Assembly: GCA_003229755.1 (NCBI GenBank)
Contig: QIFJ01000152.1
Location: 1-9,646 of the forward strand
DNA length: 9,646 nt
Direction: 5' to 3'
Source of the DNA: Pseudomonadota bacterium
GTDB lineage: Bacteria > BMS3Abin14
The notes under the pieces are model-generated. The model was not told the origin of the DNA and ran no database searches. It saw nothing but the letters and a program-made list of their open reading frames with translations. Position numbers and translations under genes: made by a program. Positions 4,645 to 9,646 of this stretch are shown here, one piece after another. Numbering within the stretch: position 1 is the first letter of the stretch; each line of letters begins with the position of its first letter.

Positions 4645-7617
4645 GTGAGTTCCACGAACCCAATAAACAACCAGTCGTTGACGAGTGTGAACACGGGGAT
4701 AAAGGCGGTGTTTTCAGAGTCAATGGCGCCCGGATCAATTAATAATTCCACTTTTACAGTCTCTGGGGTAAAGGGAACGGTCACTTACGACGACCCCACC
4801 CTCACAGCCACGTTTAATCCAGGCAGTCCCCTGAATTACCTGAACTTCTACATGGTCTCCCTCTCTACAGGAGTTACAGACTCCCAGGGGGTCCCTCTTA
4901 CTGCACAGTACCAGTGGGGTTTTGATACGGCTGAGCAAGCCGTTAAGGTCAGCGGCTACACACCCAGCGATATGAAGGAGCCCGCGCTTGTATTCAAAGG
5001 CAACGGGGACGGCATTGCCGTCTGGGTCTCCGATTCCGGGGGGAACTATAACGGATACAGGGTTCTTTACTCGCTATATACTGAATCGACGCAGACATGG
5101 TCGACAGAAAGCATCCTTACATCTTCCCCCACGGGCAGTTCATCGAGGGTGCATGTTGAGACTAACGGAACGGGTTATCTTGTGGTCTGGTCTGCAATGT
5201 ATTCCACCTCACCCTATAAAGAATTGCTTGCCGCGGTATATGTGCCTGGCTCAGGCTGGTCTGTCACAACACTCAAAAACGAGTACACCAATTTTCCGAA
5301 ACTCGCCAGCAACGGGTCTGGATACGCGGTGGTCTGGAATGAATCCAACCTGACACCGACGTGGAGCGCTATTTACTCGGGAACAAGCTGGACAGTGACA
5401 CAGCTTTCTTCGGTCAGCCTTTCCGGTCTTCAGTTGGCAACCAACGGCACCACTTATAGCGCAGCCTACTACAGCGGCAAATATGTATACGCTACCGTTT
5501 ACAGTGGTTCATCGTGGCCCACACCAACCCGGATCTTCACTCCAGTAAGTGGCAACTACGTAACAAAGCTTCAACTCACTTCTAACGGCTCCGGCTTCGC
5601 CGCTGTGTGGAGTTATTACTCGGGCTGGTGGGGGGGGTTTGCCGAATATCAAACACACGCAGCCGTTTACTCGGGGGGCGCCTGGTCTGCCTCAACCCAG
5701 ATTCTCCCGGGTAATGCCATAGCGTCCACCGATCCCCTGATCACATCCAACGGCTCCGGCTACTCTACACTCTTCCGCTATACAGGCACCACTGCTACCA
5801 TCCTTTATTCCCGAAACTACACGAGCCAATGGGATACGTTATATTCCATCGCTACCGGTTCCCTAATGATACCGCTTGGCCTTGTCTCCAACGGAACAGG
5901 ATATGCCGCGGCGTTCCTGAGGGGCAACAAAACCTCCGGTGATCTGGTCGTCAACGTATACAACGGTTCGTCCTGGATCGGGTCCACCACACTGGATACA
6001 ACAGGCACGATACAGGATGTTTCCCTCGTCTCCGGTCCTCCTTCTTACAATATTGCCTGGGGGAAAGCAGATGGTTCCGGGCCTTACTCTTCCATGTTCG
6101 GGGGAGCCGCATGGTCCTCACCTGTAGCGCTTGATTCAAGCGCCGATCCGGCCAGGGATCCGGTCCTGGTACCGGCTACCATTCCCGCAACGACTAATCG
6201 CTATGTGGCGGCATGGTCCCAGTCTGATACGATAAATGTCCGGCACTACCGGGCAGGATGGCAGACCGTCCAGAATATAATAACCGGTTCGTACCCGGGA
6301 AATGCCACGAACCCGAGGATAGTTTCCACGAGTGGAGGAATATTAATGGCCGTGTGGGAGCAGTACAGCGGCGAGTACAGGGGTATCTACGCCAGCTACC
6401 GTGCCGGCAGCGTGTGGTCCACGCCATTCCAGGTGGCGGCGCAGGGTCAGACGCCCGATGTGTCCACAAACGGTGTGAACAATTTTGTTGTCGTGTGGGA
6501 AAACACCGATCCGGCCGACAAGGGTATCAAGTCCCGCCGCTACAACATTTCAACTGGAATCTGGAGCTCTGCGGTTACTGTATTAAGCTCTAGTGGTTTT
6601 ATAGAAAACCCCAGGATCACAACGAAGGGAGTCGAATACCTGGTCGTGTGGGGAGGGAGCGATGTATACCTGAGCACGAGCGCGGATAACGGATCAACGT
6701 GGACATCCCCGTTCAAGGTGAGCACAGGCGGAGGGCAGAAACCGCAGATCGTCTCCAACGGGACAGGGTATTTTATCGCCTATATCGATCCGGGATTTTC
6801 AAACGATATAATACGGGGCAGGGTCTTTGACGGGACCATCTGGGATGCTGAAAAATCCTTCGGTGCTGTGTCTGATTACTATTCCTACACAAATAAATCC
6901 TACGGCATCGCAACGGATGGCACGGGATATGCCATAACACGGGAATACCGTGGAATTTCCACGGCTACTTACAACGGTACAACCTGGTCATCAAACACAC
7001 AGATCAGCAGCTCCAGTTCCAATAATATCGAACCAAACATCGCATGGGGCGGCAGTGAGTATCTCGTCCTGTGGAAGCGGTACAGCAATACTTACGCAAG
7101 CACTTTCAATGGGGCTTCCTGGAGCGCCCAGGCTACGATGCCCGATCACGGCGCTCTGGGACTGGCCTCCAACGGCACCGGATTCGCCACCCTTTACCTG
7201 AAAAACGACGGGACATACACCAGCATCGCGAGCCACTACTACAAGAACGGCGAATGGGGCGGCGGTGACGGATACGTGGAAGGACACACAGGCGACGCCA
7301 GCACCCCCGTGGTCATTCGGTGGGGAAAAAGCTACTACGCCGGAGCCTGGGGCAGGTCCAACGAGTCCTCAGTGGAGTATCAGGGGATATTAACCGGGCA
7401 GCAGCGCTTAATTGAAAAGCTCCTGAATCACATCAGATCCTCTGACCTGTCAGCCGGCACGTTGTGCAATTTCAGGATCTTCTTCTGCTCCTTCCGCGCC
7501 CTTTCAAGGTCTATGATGATAATCTCCCCGGTCTCCATGATTATTTTCAGATGCGGTTCCCTGGATTTTTCGATTATCCTCACCAGATCCTTCATATCCC
7601 TGGGAAACTGGCCCTGA
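4645..7617 (+). CDS. 3' part of the split lipoprotein gene: Ig-like domain plus about 17 propeller-blade-like repeats
   Basis: This part is in frame with 3595-4608 and separated from it only by the TGA at 4606-4608. The first in-frame start codon, GTG 4645, has no Shine-Dalgarno sequence and no signal peptide after it, so alone it would be unexported; I regard it as the back of a broken gene. It opens with the fourth Big_5-like domain (to about 4935). Then come about 17 degenerate units of 40-55 residues with the pattern 'NGtGYavvW ... YsGssWs ... p.l.s' (examples: NGSGYAVVW, NGTGYLVVW, KGVEYLVVW), built like BNR/Kelch-type beta-propeller blades. Such proteins commonly act as cell-surface binding or adhesive modules; the ligand is unknown. 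The last recognisable unit ends near 7400. The remaining 70 or so residues are unlike it, because the frame runs 190 bases into the 3' end of the opposite protease gene before stopping. The native stop was probably lost by a small indel or deletion around 7385-7420. Confidence 0.72.
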   Translation: MSSTNPINNQSLTSVNTGIKAVFSESMAPGSINNSTFTVSGVKGTVTYDDPTLTATFNPGSPLNYLNFYMVSLSTGVTDSQGVPLTAQYQWGFDTAEQAVKVSGYTPSDMKEPALVFKGNGDGIAVWVSDSGGNYNGYRVLYSLYTESTQTWSTESILTSSPTGSSSRVHVETNGTGYLVVWSAMYSTSPYKELLAAVYVPGSGWSVTTLKNEYTNFPKLASNGSGYAVVWNESNLTPTWSAIYSGTSWTVTQLSSVSLSGLQLATNGTTYSAAYYSGKYVYATVYSGSSWPTPTRIFTPVSGNYVTKLQLTSNGSGFAAVWSYYSGWWGGFAEYQTHAAVYSGGAWSASTQILPGNAIASTDPLITSNGSGYSTLFRYTGTTATILYSRNYTSQWDTLYSIATGSLMIPLGLVSNGTGYAAAFLRGNKTSGDLVVNVYNGSSWIGSTTLDTTGTIQDVSLVSGPPSYNIAWGKADGSGPYSSMFGGAAWSSPVALDSSADPARDPVLVPATIPATTNRYVAAWSQSDTINVRHYRAGWQTVQNIITGSYPGNATNPRIVSTSGGILMAVWEQYSGEYRGIYASYRAGSVWSTPFQVAAQGQTPDVSTNGVNNFVVVWENTDPADKGIKSRRYNISTGIWSSAVTVLSSSGFIENPRITTKGVEYLVVWGGSDVYLSTSADNGSTWTSPFKVSTGGGQKPQIVSNGTGYFIAYIDPGFSNDIIRGRVFDGTIWDAEKSFGAVSDYYSYTNKSYGIATDGTGYAITREYRGISTATYNGTTWSSNTQISSSSSNNIEPNIAWGGSEYLVLWKRYSNTYASTFNGASWSAQATMPDHGALGLASNGTGFATLYLKNDGTYTSIASHYYKNGEWGGGDGYVEGHTGDASTPVVIRWGKSYYAGAWGRSNESSVEYQGILTGQQRLIEKLLNHIRSSDLSAGTLCNFRIFFCSFRALSRSMMIISPVSMIIFRCGSLDFSIILTRSFISLGNWP

Positions 7618-8933
7618 ACCGAAGTTACGATCATTGGCCTCATGTTGTAATACCCGCGGTTGAGGGAAGCGGGGAGGACTTTTGAAAGCAGGATGAGTTG
7701 ATCCCGCTTTTTGGTCCGCTGGTTATGAAAGTAAGTATAGTAGGACATTTCCAGGGTTCTCCAATCGGACTCATCGAAGTTATACTCGGAATAGAAACCG
7801 TACATAATGGTCGCAGGCTGAAATACCAGACCGCCCACAATGAAGTAGGTCTTGTTGTTATTATTGAAGTTGCCGGGAACAAGGTTGGGGGTGTTTTTCA
7901 GCGTTACTTTAAGGGTCAATCTTTTCCCGTCCCTGAGAACCTTGAGGGGCACTGATTCTCCCACCTGCCTGGATTGCACCGTGTAACTGAGGCCTATTCG
8001 GCCAATGTCATCTACTTTTACCGTCTTGTCTTCGGCAATAATTACGCCATCGATCTCAAGCAGGACATCCTCCTTTTGAAGAACGCCGTACGCGGAGCTT
8101 CCGAAGCCGACTGATGTCACCAGGACCCCGGTTTCCTCCCCGGTAAGGCCGTAGTTCTCGCGCTGCGCCTTGTTCTCAACAGACTGGATCGTTACTCCCA
8201 TTCTGGGGAACCCGTCGAAATTACCGTCTTTTATATCCCGCAAAAAGTGATCGATGACCGCTGCCGGGATTATATAACCGATGTTCTCGGCCTCAGTAAG
8301 GGTTTGCATCGCTATTCCGGCCAATTTTCCCTCTGATACAACCGGCCCTCCGCTGTTCCCGTCGTTTATGGCCGCATCTATCTGGACTATCAGGAGCTCC
8401 CTCCAGGAGTGTACATAACTGGAAAGCTCAATCCTGGAAACTATACCGGAGGTCGCTGAAACAGAGTCACCTCCCTCTGGAAATCCATATGCCTTGACTG
8501 CATCTTCTATCTTCGGGGTTTTCCCAAGGGGTATGGGAACCGCGCCCTTGAAGAAATTTGGCTCACTCACCGTCAGGATGGCCAGATCAGATTCGCCGCC
8601 GATGATCGAAACTTCTGCCTCGTACTTGCGTGTCTGGCCCTGCCGCTTGACTTCAATGGAGACAGCATCCTCGACCACGTGGGCCGCTGTCAGGATGCGG
8701 TTGCCATCAATGATGACACCGGAGCCCTGGAACCCCTTCACACCCTGGTTCTGCCACGGTGAAAGCAGGTCCACCGGATTTGACTGAACAATGATCTTAA
8801 CCAGGCTCGACAGGACCTGCTCGGGTGTAAGTCCCCCGGCCATTACCTCTGCTGCGGCAGCCGGTGCTGAAATACATAAGAGCAGTAACAGAAAAATGCT
8901 GGCTGTGCGAAAGAATGAACTAAAATGCGTCAT
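7428..8933 (-). CDS. Periplasmic Deg/HtrA-type serine protease with trypsin-like, PDZ and Deg C-terminal PDZ-like domains
   Basis: This 501-residue protein starts with a Sec signal peptide (hydrophobic 12-21, cleavage near APAAAA-E29), so it acts in the periplasm. The trypsin-like domain covers about 36-232 with all catalytic residues: His85 in LTAAHVV, Asp116 in ESDLAIL and Ser194 in DGNSGGPV; GYIIPA (219-224) is the usual substrate-site segment. A PDZ domain follows at about 243-345 (MGVTIQSV, GVLVTSV, DVLLEIDG). Residues about 362-500 (YFIVGGLVFQP, LILLSKVLPASLNRGY, ADRSEDL) resemble the C-terminal PDZ-like domain of plant Deg9-type proteases rather than that of E. coli DegP. Expected role: degrading or guarding misfolded envelope proteins. 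GGGGG seven bases before the ATG supports the start. It appears intact. The convergent lipoprotein frame overlaps its last 190 bases. Family and catalysis are near certain; the substrate is unknown. Confidence 0.92.
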   Translation of the reverse strand: MTHFSSFFRTASIFLLLLLCISAPAAAAEVMAGGLTPEQVLSSLVKIIVQSNPVDLLSPWQNQGVKGFQGSGVIIDGNRILTAAHVVEDAVSIEVKRQGQTRKYEAEVSIIGGESDLAILTVSEPNFFKGAVPIPLGKTPKIEDAVKAYGFPEGGDSVSATSGIVSRIELSSYVHSWRELLIVQIDAAINDGNSGGPVVSEGKLAGIAMQTLTEAENIGYIIPAAVIDHFLRDIKDGNFDGFPRMGVTIQSVENKAQRENYGLTGEETGVLVTSVGFGSSAYGVLQKEDVLLEIDGVIIAEDKTVKVDDIGRIGLSYTVQSRQVGESVPLKVLRDGKRLTLKVTLKNTPNLVPGNFNNNNKTYFIVGGLVFQPATIMYGFYSEYNFDESDWRTLEMSYYTYFHNQRTKKRDQLILLSKVLPASLNRGYYNMRPMIVTSVQGQFPRDMKDLVRIIEKSREPHLKIIMETGEIIIIDLERARKEQKKILKLHNVPADRSEDLM

Positions 8934-9018
8934 GGCGGATCCCCCAATGGAGATTGTGATACAAAGAGTAGTAATGGTTGCATATATGTGTGAGGTGAAT
9001 CAACAGGATTGCTTCGCC

Positions 9019-9149
9019 CTGCCAGGCTTATACGTGGAACCTTGCCGGGCTTCGTCCGGAGTTTCTGGTTTCTAGTTTCTTGTTTCTAGCTACAGGTATT
9101 CACCCCCACCTAACCTCCCCCCTCGAGGGGGAGGGATGAACGCCCATAC
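9019..9149. repeat. Composite palindromic repeat, uninterrupted copy (pairs with 3222-3377)
   Basis: The modules are CTGCCAGGCTTATACGTGG, a CCGGGCTTCGTCCGG hairpin (9045-9059), four GTTTCT-type short units (9061-9089), CTAGCTACAGGTAT, TTCACCCCCACCTAACC, the perfect palindrome CCTCCCCCCTCGAGGGGGAGG (about 9114-9134 with one unpaired C) and ATGAACGCCCATAC. It matches 3222-3377 module for module, but keeps the central CTCGAG. It lies in the gap (8934-9204) between the protease start and the toxin gene stop; nothing else recognisable is present there. Confidence 0.75.
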
Positions 9150-9204
9150 GCCGTTACGAATCAACCACCCCGTTTAACCGGTTCCTCGATTTTCTAAAAC
9201 TGCT

Positions 9205-9492
9205 TTATTCAAAAGCTCCCGGCCATTTCCGAGACGTGTGATATACGCTCAGGATCTGGATTTCTTTACCCTTAATCCTGTACGGCACCATGTACGGCAG
9301 ATCGGGGATGACCAGCTCATAAGTACCGCGCACACGCCCTGCCCTGCCCAGCTTTGGATGATCTTCAAGCTGCTGTGTGGCATGCCGAATCCTTTGCGCT
9401 ACCTCAAATGCCGCAATCGGATTATCTTTCGCGATATCATCCTGAATGCTTTCCATTGCTTTGGCCGCCGGTTCCGTCCATTTAATCCGCAT
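9205..9492 (-). CDS. parE: RelE/ParE-family toxin
   Basis: This 95-residue cytosolic protein begins MRIKWTEPAAKAMESIQDDI (strand then helix, as in RelE/ParE toxins). It continues with a second helix AAFEVAQRIRHATQQLEDHP, then GRAGRVRGTYELVIPDLPYM, VPYRIKGKEIQILSV and YHTSRKWP. The G-R-x-G-x-V-x-G-T-x-E-L core and the Y-hydrophobic-V-x-Y...I-x-I-L-x-V-x-H-x-x-R-x-W-P ending are diagnostic of the ParE_toxin family. Members either poison DNA gyrase (ParE) or cleave mRNA at the ribosome (RelE); the sequence alone does not settle which. The ATG follows the antitoxin stop by two bases (TGA-AA-ATG), so translation is coupled and the antitoxin is made first. It looks full length and intact, the only toxin of a recognised TA family in the window that does. 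Confidence 0.88.
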   Translation of the reverse strand: MRIKWTEPAAKAMESIQDDIAKDNPIAAFEVAQRIRHATQQLEDHPKLGRAGRVRGTYELVIPDLPYMVPYRIKGKEIQILSVYHTSRKWPGAFE

Positions 9493-9494
9493 TT

Positions 9495-9646
9495 TCAGGC
9501 ATCTTCGTATTTGTTGAAGATGCGGTTCATCTCAGTGTCGCTCGCGAAACGTCCGTCATCAGCAGCCTTGATACCTTCCCTGGTGCGCTCGATCTGCCAT
9601 GAGTGCAACTCAAGGAGCTGGTCTATTGCCTGATTGACCAGGTAAT
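9495..9646 (-). CDS. Ribbon-helix-helix (CopG/ParD-like) antitoxin, 3' part only; start lies beyond the right edge
   Basis: The minus strand from 9644 to the TGA at 9497-9495 reads YLVNQAIDQLLELHSWQ, then IERTREGIKAADDGRFAS and DTEMNRIFNKYEDA. This is the end of the second ribbon-helix-helix helix followed by the C-terminal toxin-wrapping tail common to CopG/ParD-like antitoxins ('WQ...I..G...AD.GRF.S..E....F.K'). About 50 residues are visible; the DNA-binding beta strand and the promoter/operator would lie to the right of the window. It sits two bases upstream of the RelE/ParE toxin in the same operon and should neutralise it and repress the operon. Confidence 0.82.
   Translation of the reverse strand, partial: YLVNQAIDQLLELHSWQIERTREGIKAADDGRFASDTEMNRIFNKYEDA

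Noticed and set aside
5817..7287. Several 60-110 codon open frames on both strands inside the lipoprotein gene
   Set aside because: They are shadows of the repetitive, GC-balanced coding frame, with no family motifs and no ribosome binding sites.
3554..9200. A 13-base inverted match (GTTTTAGAAAATC near 3555 and its complement near 9189)
   Set aside because: One or so matches of this length are expected by chance in a 9.6 kb window, and the match does not coincide with the composite repeat borders.

Overview
The window looks like accessory chromosome from a Gram-negative environmental bacterium. The signs are a lipoprotein signal peptide and a Sec-exported HtrA/Deg protease. The Deg architecture, the Ig-like plus propeller-like lipoprotein and the scattered CTCGAG-centred palindromes suggest a deltaproteobacterial / Desulfobacterota-like lineage, but this is an inference. 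No rRNA, credible tRNA, CRISPR array or transposase is visible.

Left part (1-3130) is defence/toxin-antitoxin (TA) territory. It opens with a decayed AbiEii-type nucleotidyltransferase toxin that lacks its middle and is frameshifted (1-352). A repeat-filled intergenic region follows (about 353-660). Next is a two-gene operon: a DUF6036-like nucleotidyltransferase (872-1477) overlapping a 324-residue protein with a winged-helix-like segment (1452-2426). Its apparent promoter (836-864) carries an inverted repeat between the -35 and -10 boxes and places transcription start at or next to the ATG. Convergent to it is a HigBA locus on the minus strand. The antitoxin HigA (2542-2853) and a two-site operator/promoter (3084-3129) are intact, but HigB (2868-3060) has lost its middle.

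Middle part (3131-9204) is a surface/envelope block. A lipoprotein gene with four SbsA-type Ig-like domains and about 17 propeller-blade-like repeats runs from 3595 to 7617. It is split by one in-frame TGA at 4606-4608. Its 3' end runs 190 bases into the convergent Deg protease gene (7428-8933, minus). The block is flanked by two directly repeated copies of a composite palindromic element (3222-3377 and 9019-9149).

Right end (9205-9646) holds another TA pair on the minus strand: a RelE/ParE toxin (9205-9492), preceded two bases upstream by the 3' part of a ribbon-helix-helix antitoxin (9495 to the window edge).

The window therefore holds four TA-type loci at different stages of decay around an envelope block. 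Two toxin genes have each lost their middle while keeping both ends. The least characterised element is the DUF6036/winged-helix pair with its compact, probably leaderless, self-regulated promoter.
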